Origin: Alteriqipengyuania halimionae
GTDB lineage: Bacteria; Pseudomonadota; Alphaproteobacteria; Sphingomonadales; Sphingomonadaceae
Length of the DNA stretch: 64,000 nt
Direction of reading: 5' to 3'
Assembly (NCBI RefSeq): GCF_009827575.1
Contig: NZ_WTYR01000001.1
Coordinates: 186,001-250,000 of the forward strand
The notes below the pieces were generated by a model that had not been told where the DNA came from, did no database searches, and saw nothing but the letters and a program-made list of their open reading frames with translations. Within the stretch, counting starts at the first letter, position 1. Each line of letters begins with the position of its first letter. The translations under genes were made by a program, and so were the position numbers. Below, one piece after another: positions 1 to 6,770 of this stretch.

Positions 1-1103
1 CGCTGGAAACTTCGCAGGGCTTCACGCTGAACAAGCGTGATCGACAGTCCTATGCGATCCTGAACCAGGTTTCGGGCGAATATCGCGGCAGCTTCGGCGA
101 TCTGACCGCCGTGCTAGGCGTGCGTGCACCGTTCTTCACCCGCAAGCTCGATCAGCGTTGCTATACCACGTCGGCCTCGGGCTTCGTCGATTGTATCGGT
201 GGAACCGACGCCAACTATGAAGCTGCAAACCCGAACTACGCACCGCCGATCGAGGTCGATTACAAATACGACAAACTGCTTCCCAACGTCGGTTTGGTCT
301 ATAACTGGGGCGATGTTTCGGTGTTCGGCAACTATGCCAAGGGCCTCTCGGTTCCGGGTACGGACGAACTCTACGACTCGCTGTTCTTCTCGAACAAGTC
401 CGACGACTTCCAGCCGAATTCGGAAACCACCGACAGCTTCGACCTTGGCCTGCGGTTCCAGTCGGGCCGCCTCCAGGCTCAGGTCGCCGGTTGGTACACC
501 AAGTACAGCAACCGTCGTGCCGTGGCCTACGACCCCGTACTCGAGCAGTCCATTTCTCGGAACCTCGGACAGGTCGACAAGTACGGCATCGACGGGTCGA
601 TCTCGTTCGCGCCGACCAGCAACACGCTGCTCTACGTGTTCGGTTCGATCAACGAATCGGAAATCAAGGACAACGTGCTGATCGGACTGTGCGATCAGGA
701 AAATGTCGATAATGCCGTGCCCGGCTGTTTGGCCGTCGGCGACGATCTGTTCGCGCTGACCGCCGGCAAGAACGAGAGCGGAACGCCGCTCTGGTCGATC
801 GGTGCGCGCGGACAGGTGGCTCTGGGCCCGGTCGAGCTCGGCGTGCAGGCAAAGCATACCGGCAAGCGCTGGGTGAACGACGTCAATGAACTGTCGGTCG
901 ATGGCTATACGCTGGTCGATATCGACGTCCGCGTCCGTCTCGGCGACTATCTCGCCGGTCGTGAAGCTGCTCTCCAGTTCAACATCACCAACCTGCTCGA
1001 CGAATTCTATGTCGGCGGCTTCGGTGGCGATCTGGACGGCGTCGGATTTGCCCAGATCGGTTCGCCGCGTGCAGCGAGCGTCTCGCTGCTCCTCGGCTTC
1101 TAA
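1..1103 (+). CDS. TonB-dependent receptor, C-terminal part (5' truncated by window edge)
   Basis: The frame is open from base 3, so the gene begins before the window. The visible ~367 residues are rich in alternating amphipathic strands (for example VGLVYNWGDVSVFGNYAKG, SFDLGLRFQSGRLQAQVAGWY) and include the late-barrel signature FNITNLLDEFYVGGF. The chain ends in a terminal phenylalanine (SLLLGF), the usual outer-membrane barrel ending. TonB-dependent receptors import siderophores, vitamins or oligosaccharides across the outer membrane using TonB/ExbBD energy. The plug domain that could hint at the substrate is outside the window. A strong hairpin follows directly. The family call is firm; the substrate is unknown. 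Confidence 0.88.
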   Translation, partial: LETSQGFTLNKRDRQSYAILNQVSGEYRGSFGDLTAVLGVRAPFFTRKLDQRCYTTSASGFVDCIGGTDANYEAANPNYAPPIEVDYKYDKLLPNVGLVYNWGDVSVFGNYAKGLSVPGTDELYDSLFFSNKSDDFQPNSETTDSFDLGLRFQSGRLQAQVAGWYTKYSNRRAVAYDPVLEQSISRNLGQVDKYGIDGSISFAPTSNTLLYVFGSINESEIKDNVLIGLCDQENVDNAVPGCLAVGDDLFALTAGKNESGTPLWSIGARGQVALGPVELGVQAKHTGKRWVNDVNELSVDGYTLVDIDVRVRLGDYLAGREAALQFNITNLLDEFYVGGFGGDLDGVGFAQIGSPRAASVSLLLGF

Positions 1104-1124
1104 AACCTAGGACAGGCACAAACG

Positions 1125-1157
1125 AAGGGCGCGGGGGAGAGTATCCCTCGCGCCCTT
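1125..1157. terminator. Bidirectional terminator between TonB receptor and mtgA
   Basis: Perfect 9-bp stem (1125-1133 with 1149-1157) lengthened by an inner GGGA/TCCC pairing, lying between two convergent genes 22 bp after the receptor stop. The tail is T-containing (TTGTCTTGT) on the plus strand. Confidence 0.65.
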
Positions 1158-1176
1158 TGTCTTGTCCGTTGTCGGT

Positions 1177-1845
1177 TCAGTCGTAGATGCAGGCGTCGAG
1201 CGCGTCGCGGCGGACGACGCCGATGCGCGCAGCAACGGTGTTGCCGTGACGGCGTAGCCAGCCGCCCGGGTTCTTGACAGAGCGCTTCTTGGGCTGCGGC
1301 AAGGCGGCGGCCATTCGCGCCGCTTCGCTTGGGGAGAGTCGGGCGGCGGACTTGCCGAAATAGCGCTGCGCTCCGGCTTCGGCGCCGTAGGTTCCGATGC
1401 CTGTCTCGGCGACGTTGAGATAGACTTCCATAATCCGCCGCTTGCCCCAGATCTTCTCGATCAGCAGCGTGAACCAGGCTTCGAGCCCTTTGCGCACGTA
1501 GCCGCCACCTTGCCACAGGAAGACATTCTTGGCCGTCTGTTGGCTGATGGTGGAGCCACCGCGGATACGCCGACCCTGCTGGTTCTGGCGATAGGCTTTC
1601 TCGATCGCTTCGCGGTCGAAACCGTCATGCGCGCAGAACTTGCCATCCTCAGCAGCGATCACTGCATCGACCATGTTGCGGTCGATGCGCGAAAGCGGCG
1701 TCCAGTCCTTGGTCGCGCCGTTGTCGTCCATGGCCATCGTCGCCGTGTAGGGCGGGGGCACAACCGCGAAGAGTAGGACGAGGGCGAGGCTCAGCCCGAC
1801 GAAACCGAGGATCAGCCAGGCGAGGAATTTTGCGATACGAAACAC
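1177..1845 (-). CDS. mtgA: Monofunctional biosynthetic peptidoglycan transglycosylase MtgA
   Basis: A 222-residue single-domain GT51 enzyme, which polymerises lipid II into glycan strands at the outer face of the inner membrane. One N-terminal transmembrane anchor covers about residues 5-30 (LAWLILGFVGLSLALVLLF). Family motifs follow in order: AAEDGKF with the catalytic glutamate, GGSTISQQTAKN, and EVYLNVAETGIGTYG. There is no transpeptidase domain, which separates it from class A PBPs, and the length is normal for MtgA. It is convergent with the upstream receptor gene and probably monocistronic. The call is secure. Confidence 0.95.
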   Translation of the reverse strand: MFRIAKFLAWLILGFVGLSLALVLLFAVVPPPYTATMAMDDNGATKDWTPLSRIDRNMVDAVIAAEDGKFCAHDGFDREAIEKAYRQNQQGRRIRGGSTISQQTAKNVFLWQGGGYVRKGLEAWFTLLIEKIWGKRRIMEVYLNVAETGIGTYGAEAGAQRYFGKSAARLSPSEAARMAAALPQPKKRSVKNPGGWLRRHGNTVAARIGVVRRDALDACIYD

Positions 1846-1881
1846 GGGTGGTTACCTAAACTATGGAATGGGTGACGACAG

Positions 1882-2271
1882 TCAGGAGCGTTCGTTCCGC
1901 CGATCATAGTGGGCGCGCGCCCGCTCGATCCGGGCGATGTTCTTTTCCGCCCAATGCCAGACGCCGCAAAATGCCTCTGCCAATTCATGGCCGAGATCGG
2001 TGAGCGCATATTCGACGCGGGGCGGGACTTCGGGAAAAACCGTGCGCGAGACCAGGCCTTCGCGCTCCATCTGGCGCAGGGTCTGGGTCAGCATCTTCTG
2101 ACTGATCCCCGGCAGTGCCCGGCCCACCGCGCTGAAACGCATCGCACCCGTCTCTTCCAGTGCTTCGATCACCAGCAGAGTCCATTTGTCGGCCACGCGG
2201 CCGATGGTCTCGTCGACCAGTTCGTTGATTTTCGGGTCGTCGTGATAGCTCGTGGTGGCGGAATTCGTCAT
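1882..2271 (-). CDS. HxlR-family winged-helix transcriptional regulator
   Basis: 129 residues with the HxlR core: IGRVADKWTLLVIEAL, MRFSAVGRALPGISQKMLTQTLRQMEREGLV, and the wing VPPRVEYALTDLGHEL. HxlR proteins are dimeric DNA-binding repressors or activators, often sensing quinones, aldehydes or redox state and controlling an adjacent oxidoreductase. That fits here, because the SDR gene is transcribed divergently 103 bp away. There is one cysteine (EAFCGVW) late in the chain, so the N-terminal cysteine switch of YodB-type members is absent. The inducer is unknown. Confidence 0.9.
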   Translation of the reverse strand: MTNSATTSYHDDPKINELVDETIGRVADKWTLLVIEALEETGAMRFSAVGRALPGISQKMLTQTLRQMEREGLVSRTVFPEVPPRVEYALTDLGHELAEAFCGVWHWAEKNIARIERARAHYDRRNERS

Positions 2272-2273
2272 AT

Positions 2274-2313
2274 CTTACTCTCCGGTAAGTACCTCACTTC
2301 AAGGTGCCTACTT
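2274..2313. promoter_or_regulatory. Candidate HxlR operator in the hxlR/SDR divergent promoter
   Basis: Immediately upstream of the hxlR start lies the perfect inverted repeat CTTAC-N6-GTAAG (2274-2289), overlapping a second pair, AAGTA (2287-2291) and TACTT (2309-2313). TAC/GTA half-sites are typical of HxlR operators. Binding of this regulator is an inference from position and symmetry. Confidence 0.45.
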
Positions 2314-2374
2314 TCCAATCGAGAGTGAATATCTAATCCGGTTTCATGTCCACAGAGAAATTTGGAGAGAAGAC

Positions 2375-3118
2375 ATGAAGACCAGTGGCAATACCATCCT
2401 CATCACCGGCGGGGGCAGCGGCATCGGGCGCGAACTTGCGCACCAGTGGCACGATCGCGGCAACACGGTCATCGTTGCGGGGCGTACGCTCTCCTCGCTC
2501 GAGGAAACGGCGAGCGGGCGGGACAACATTCATGCCATCGCGCTGGACGTGGCAGACGGGCAGGACATCGGGCGCTTCGTATCCAATGTGCTCGCCAGGT
2601 TCCCCAGCCTTAACGTGCTGGTGAACAATGCTGGGATCATGCGGTTCGAGGATGTAGGCGGGAAGCGCGACCTGGCCGATGCGGAAGCAACGATCGCGAT
2701 CAACCTTCTTGGTCCCATCCGCCTTACCGACGCGCTGATCGAACATCTCAAGACGCAGGCGGACGCGGCGATCGTCAACGTGTCCTCGGGGCTGGCATTC
2801 GTGCCCATGCCGAAGACCGCGACCTATTCGGCGACCAAGGCCGCATTGCACAGCTACACCGTGTCGCTGCGTGCGAAGCTGAAAGGTGTGGTCGAAGTCA
2901 TCGAGGTGGCGCCCCCAGCCGTGCAGACCGAGCTGACACCCGGCCAGTCGACACGCGAAGGCTACATGCCGCTGGATGCCTTCATCACGGAAACGATGGA
3001 TGGCTTCTCGGTCGAAGACACGCCGGCAGAGGTTCTCACGGAAAACGTGCTGTTCCTGCGCAATGCGGAGGCCGAGGGCCGCTTCGACGAGGCGCTCGAA
3101 ATGACGCAGCGTTTCTGA
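2375..3118 (+). CDS. Short-chain dehydrogenase/reductase (DltE-like SDR)
   Basis: A 247-residue classical SDR. The Rossmann motif TGGGSGIG (residues 11-18) binds NAD(P), followed by NNAGIM, the catalytic serine in VNVSSGLAF, and YSATK with the catalytic Tyr/Lys. The C-terminal half, with TVSLRAKLKGVVEVIEVAPPAVQTEL, resembles the group annotated as DltE-like oxidoreductases. The start at 2375 is chosen because GGAGAGA sits 4-10 bases upstream and the Rossmann fold begins at once; an upstream in-frame ATG would add non-homologous sequence. The divergent HxlR gene is the likely regulator. The substrate is unknown. Confidence 0.9.
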   Translation: MKTSGNTILITGGGSGIGRELAHQWHDRGNTVIVAGRTLSSLEETASGRDNIHAIALDVADGQDIGRFVSNVLARFPSLNVLVNNAGIMRFEDVGGKRDLADAEATIAINLLGPIRLTDALIEHLKTQADAAIVNVSSGLAFVPMPKTATYSATKAALHSYTVSLRAKLKGVVEVIEVAPPAVQTELTPGQSTREGYMPLDAFITETMDGFSVEDTPAEVLTENVLFLRNAEAEGRFDEALEMTQRF

Positions 3119-3151
3119 CGCCGATCATCCTGCGGCAGGTTCGGAGAATAG

Positions 3152-3187
3152 AAAAGGGGCGTATCCCGCGAAGGATGCGCCCCTTTT
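3152..3187. terminator. Bidirectional intrinsic terminator between SDR gene and rpoH
   Basis: A 10-bp stem (3152-3161 with 3178-3187) extended by TATCC/GGAT(g), with A-run on the left and T-run on the right, so it can terminate both convergent transcripts. Confidence 0.85.
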
Positions 3188-3211
3188 TTCATAGGTCGAT
3201 CATCCGGTAGA

Positions 3212-4123
3212 TCAGGCAGCCGGAAGCGCGGTGAAGCGGTTGTCCGCGATATTCTTCATCGCTTTCTGCAGTTTTTCGAATGCGCGGACCTCGATCTGGC
3301 GAATGCGCTCGCGGCTGACATCGTAGACCTTGGACAGTTCTTCCAGCGTCTGCGGACTTTCCGTCAGGCGGCGTTCGGTGAGGATATGCTGCTCACGCTC
3401 GTTGAGCGATTCCATCGCCTCGGCCATCATTTCGCGGCGAACATCGAGTTCTTCGGCATTGGCGACCGTTTCATCCTGCAGCGGACGATCGTCGGTCAGC
3501 CAGTCCTGCCACTCGCCCGAGCCTTCCTCGCCATTGCGCATCGGCACGTTGAGCGAGCCGTCGCCACCGCGCATCATGCGGCGGTTCATGTTGATGACTT
3601 CCTGCTCCGGCACGCCGAGATCGGTGGCGATCTTGGTCACGTCGTCGGGGTGCAAATCGCCGTCTTCATAGGCGTCGAGGTTCTTCTTCATGCGGCGCAG
3701 GTTGAAGAACAGCTTCTTCTGCGCGGCGGTCGTGCCCATCTTCACGAGCGACCAGCTGCGCAGGATGAATTCCTGGATCGAGGCCTTGATCCACCACATT
3801 GCATAGGTAGCCAGGCGGAAGCCGCGATCGGCTTCGAATTTCTTGACGCCCTGCATCAGGCCCACATTGCCTTCGGAGATCAGGTCCGAAACCGGCAGGC
3901 CGTAGCCGCGGTAACCCATCGCGATCTTGGCGACGAGCCGAAGGTGCGAGGTAACCAGCTGGGCAGCCGCCTCGGTATCCTCATGCTCTTCGTAACGCTT
4001 GGCGAGCATGTATTCCTGCTCCTGCGTCAGCACGGGGTATTTCTTGATTTCGGTGAGATAGCGGTTGAGGCTCTGTTCCCCGTTCAACGCAGGAACGCTC
4101 ATACCTTTCGTTTTGTTGGCCAC
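3212..4123 (-). CDS. rpoH: RNA polymerase sigma-32 factor RpoH
   Basis: About 303 residues, an alternative sigma factor for heat-shock promoters. Region 2 is seen in HLRLVAKIAMGYRGYGLPVSDLISEGNVGLMQGVKKF and the -10-recognising RLATYAMWWIKASIQEFILRSWSLVK. An RpoH-box-like QKKLFFNLRRMKKNL follows, and region 4 has the helix-turn-helix TLEELSKVYDVSRERIRQIE. The start is set at a GTG (4123) because AGGGA lies five bases upstream; the ATG at 4102 is an alternative, and a longer upstream extension has no sigma-factor similarity. Many alphaproteobacteria carry two RpoH paralogs; only this one is visible. Confidence 0.93.
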   Translation of the reverse strand: MANKTKGMSVPALNGEQSLNRYLTEIKKYPVLTQEQEYMLAKRYEEHEDTEAAAQLVTSHLRLVAKIAMGYRGYGLPVSDLISEGNVGLMQGVKKFEADRGFRLATYAMWWIKASIQEFILRSWSLVKMGTTAAQKKLFFNLRRMKKNLDAYEDGDLHPDDVTKIATDLGVPEQEVINMNRRMMRGGDGSLNVPMRNGEEGSGEWQDWLTDDRPLQDETVANAEELDVRREMMAEAMESLNEREQHILTERRLTESPQTLEELSKVYDVSRERIRQIEVRAFEKLQKAMKNIADNRFTALPAA

Positions 4124-4243
4124 GTTATTCCCTAAACCTTTCACTTGCCGACCGACTCCGCCGGACCCCTGATGGGCATCCGATCCTCCGCGGTCGCAGC
4201 ACTTTCCTCTATAGACCAAATCGGACGATTTGCGCCATTGGTT

Positions 4244-5203
4244 TCATCGATTAAAACGGGCGAGTTCGTCGATAAGTTCCCGCATATCAGGTGGCGTTTC
4301 GGCCCGAAAAAGCACCCGCTCGCCGGTGACCGGATGGAGAAAACCGAGTTCGGCAGCATGCAGCGCCTGCCGCGCGAAACCCAATCGGTTCAGCAGCGGG
4401 CGGAGCGGGGCGGGTGCACGCCCGTAGACCGGGTCGCCTAATAGCGCATGGCCGATGGATGCACAGTGAACGCGCACCTGATGCGTGCGCCCGGTTTCGA
4501 GGCGGCATTCGATCTGCGAGGCATGGGGGTAGCATTCCTGCACCGCGTAGTGCGTGATCGCATGCTTCCCGCGAGTCGTGCCGTCGGGGAGCACCGCCAT
4601 TTTCTTGCGATCGCGATCCGATCTCCCGATGCGCGCCGCAATTGTCCCTTGCTCAGGCTCGGGCGTACCTGCGACCACGGCGCAGTAAGCGCGATCGATC
4701 GAATGGTCGGCAAACTGTGCGGCGAGCCCTTCATGGGCTGCATCAGTCTTGGCGACGACCAACAGGCCACTTGTATCTTTGTCGATCCGATGGACGATCC
4801 CCGGACGCGCGACTCCGCCAATGCCTGACAATTGCCCCCCGCCATGATGGGCGCAGTGATAGAGAAGCGCATTCACCAGCGTGCCATCGGGATTGCCTGC
4901 CGCCGGGTGGACCACCATCCCGGCGGACTTGTTCACGACCACGAGATGCTCGTCCTCGAACACGATATCGAGCGGGATGTCCTGCGGCACCGCTTCGGCA
5001 GGCGCAGCGGGCGGCACGTCGACGACATAGCTGGCGCCAGCGCCGGTCTTGGCCGATGGACTCGTCGCCAGCGCGCCCGCGATCTGGACCCGCCCTTCGG
5101 CGATCAGCGTCTTGATCCGCTCGCGCGACAGGCCCGACACATCGGCCAGCGCCCTGTCGAGGCGGGAGGGTTTGTCGGGGAGGGTGCCTGTCAGCAGGGA
5201 CAT
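4244..5203 (-). CDS. rluD: RluA/RluD-family 23S rRNA pseudouridine synthase
   Basis: 319 residues. An N-terminal S4 RNA-binding domain (RLDRALADVSGLSRERIKTLIAEGRVQIAG) is followed by a PseudoU_synth_2 domain with HRIDKDTSGLLVVAKT, which holds the catalytic aspartate, and RLETGRTHQVRVH. RluD modifies U1911/1915/1917 of helix 69 in 23S rRNA and aids late 50S assembly; RluC is the main alternative within the family. The order rpoH-rluD is common in alphaproteobacteria and the two are co-directional here. Family is certain, specificity is inferred. Confidence 0.88.
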   Translation of the reverse strand: MSLLTGTLPDKPSRLDRALADVSGLSRERIKTLIAEGRVQIAGALATSPSAKTGAGASYVVDVPPAAPAEAVPQDIPLDIVFEDEHLVVVNKSAGMVVHPAAGNPDGTLVNALLYHCAHHGGGQLSGIGGVARPGIVHRIDKDTSGLLVVAKTDAAHEGLAAQFADHSIDRAYCAVVAGTPEPEQGTIAARIGRSDRDRKKMAVLPDGTTRGKHAITHYAVQECYPHASQIECRLETGRTHQVRVHCASIGHALLGDPVYGRAPAPLRPLLNRLGFARQALHAAELGFLHPVTGERVLFRAETPPDMRELIDELARFNR

Positions 5204-5359
5204 GGGCGGGGCCTAGGTCAGAGCCGCGCGTCCGACAAGCGTGTCGCGGCCCGCAGGATAGGCCGTTGGGAGCGGATGGTGATCGGAGGGCCCTTGTCCT
5301 TTCCAATACGTTACCCGCTCGCTACAGCAGCGGGCAAAGCACACCCAACCGGACCCTTC

Positions 5360-6004
5360 ATGACCGACTATACCGAGATCGACCTCGCCAGCCTGATGTG
5401 CTCGCGCCTGTGCCACGACCTGCTCAGCCCGGTCGGTGCCCTCAGCAACGGGCTCGAATTGCTGTCGGGCGAAGAGGATCCTGACATGCGTGCGCGATGC
5501 ATCGAACTGCTCGAACAGAGCGCACGGATCAGCACATCCAAGCTCAAATTCTTCCGCCTCGCCTTCGGTTCTGCCGGCGGGTTCGATTCGCGCATCCCGA
5601 CCGAAGAGCCGCAGACGCTGATTGCGGCGCTGGTCGCCGATAACGGTCGGGTCGAGCTGAATTGGAGCGTCGTGAGCGACACGCTGACCAAGCCGGCGGT
5701 AAAATGCCTGCTCAACCTCGCGCATATCGCGATCGACGCCCTGGTGCGCGGCGGCACGCTGGATATCGGGATCGAGGAAAGCGACGGAATAACCGAGATC
5801 GCGATCCGGGCCAGTGGAGCGCGCATCGCTTTCGACGAGAATATCGGGCGCGCCTTGCAGGGCGAGCTCGATGCAGCGGAAATTTCCCCGCGCACCGCGC
5901 CCGCCGCGATGTTGCACGGTCTGGCCAGCCAGCATGGCGGCGAGATCCAGTATCAGGTGCAGGACGATGCGCTGATCCTCGGCGCAATGGTTCGCGAAGG
6001 CTGA
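5360..6004 (+). CDS. chpT: Histidine phosphotransferase ChpT
   Basis: 214 residues matching alphaproteobacterial ChpT, the shuttle that passes phosphate from the hybrid kinase CckA to CtrA and CpdR in cell-cycle control. The phospho-accepting helix is LCHDLLSPVGALSNGLELL, with His19 as the likely site, followed by a degenerate ATPase-like fold that ends with TAPAAMLHGLASQHGGEIQ. The start is the ATG at 5360; the frame is open much further upstream, but that part is antisense to the pseudouridine synthase gene and has no family similarity. Eight bases separate it from the amidase gene, so the two are probably co-transcribed. Confidence 0.9.
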   Translation: MTDYTEIDLASLMCSRLCHDLLSPVGALSNGLELLSGEEDPDMRARCIELLEQSARISTSKLKFFRLAFGSAGGFDSRIPTEEPQTLIAALVADNGRVELNWSVVSDTLTKPAVKCLLNLAHIAIDALVRGGTLDIGIEESDGITEIAIRASGARIAFDENIGRALQGELDAAEISPRTAPAAMLHGLASQHGGEIQYQVQDDALILGAMVREG

Positions 6005-6012
6005 AGCGGGTG

Positions 6013-6720
6013 ATGCGCGACGAACTGGTTCACCGCGAGGCGCTCTCCCCCAATTTCGATGAGCGCACCCTGCCGATCTCGATGGTGGTGATCCACTATA
6101 CCGAGATGGCGGACAAGAACGTCGCGCTCGAGCGGATGTGCAATCCCGAAGCCAAGGTGTCGGCGCATTACCTGATCGGGGAAGGGGGCGAAGTCATCCG
6201 GCTGGTCCCTGAAGACAAGCGCGCCTGGCACGCAGGCGTTTCCTATTGGCGCGGGATCAAGGACGTGAATTCGGCAGCGATCGGGATCGAGCTCGATCAT
6301 CCGGGCCACAAGCATGGCTATCGAGAGTTCAACGACGCGCAGTTCGAAGCACTGGTGCCGCTGGTCGCGCGGATGGTGAAAGAGCACGATATTCCGCGCG
6401 CCAATGTGGTCGGCCATTCGGACGTCGCGCCCGATCGCAAGATCGATCCGGGCGAGCTGTTCCCATGGGATCGGCTGGCCGAATACGGCCTCTGCCTGCC
6501 GCGCCCCGAAAAACTCGAACGCGGCGATCCGTTCGACAACGATGCGAGCTTCTATCTCGCGCTCGAGCGCTTCGGTTACGACATTACCAGCGGACACAAG
6601 GCGGTCGAAGCCTTCCAGCGTCGCTGGCGCCCGGAGCGGATCGATGGCGAGATCGACGGCGAAGTGCGCGCGATCCTGTTCCAGCTTTTGCTCGACCGCG
6701 ATCGCGGCCAGACCCGCTAG
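6013..6720 (+). CDS. N-acetylmuramoyl-L-alanine amidase, AmpD/AmiD-type
   Basis: 235 residues. An Amidase_2 domain carries zinc-ligand motifs VVIHYTEM, SAHYLI and VVGHSDVAPDRKIDPGELFPW. A C-terminal peptidoglycan-binding-like helical domain (FYLALERFGYDITSGHKAVEAFQRRW) follows. The enzyme cleaves between N-acetylmuramic acid and L-alanine in wall fragments during recycling. No signal peptide is evident, which points to a cytoplasmic AmpD-like role on anhydro-muropeptides, although the binding domain is more typical of AmiD. A GTG immediately before the ATG is an alternative start. Confidence 0.88.
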   Translation: MRDELVHREALSPNFDERTLPISMVVIHYTEMADKNVALERMCNPEAKVSAHYLIGEGGEVIRLVPEDKRAWHAGVSYWRGIKDVNSAAIGIELDHPGHKHGYREFNDAQFEALVPLVARMVKEHDIPRANVVGHSDVAPDRKIDPGELFPWDRLAEYGLCLPRPEKLERGDPFDNDASFYLALERFGYDITSGHKAVEAFQRRWRPERIDGEIDGEVRAILFQLLLDRDRGQTR

Positions 6721-6729
6721 ATGCGGCAA

Positions 6730-6760
6730 GGGGAGGGGGCCGGACCGGCCCCGCTCCCCC
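6730..6760 (-). terminator. Terminator-like GC-rich hairpin after the TonB receptor
   Basis: Long GC stem (about 6730-6743 with 6746-6760) between the convergent amidase and TonB-receptor genes. There is no clean T-run on either strand, so efficiency is uncertain. Confidence 0.5.
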
Positions 6761-6770
6761 TACCTTTCGT

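Noticed and set aside
4832-5359. A long N-terminal extension of ChpT
   Set aside because: The extension is antisense to the pseudouridine synthase gene, and the ChpT family starts at the ATG at 5360.
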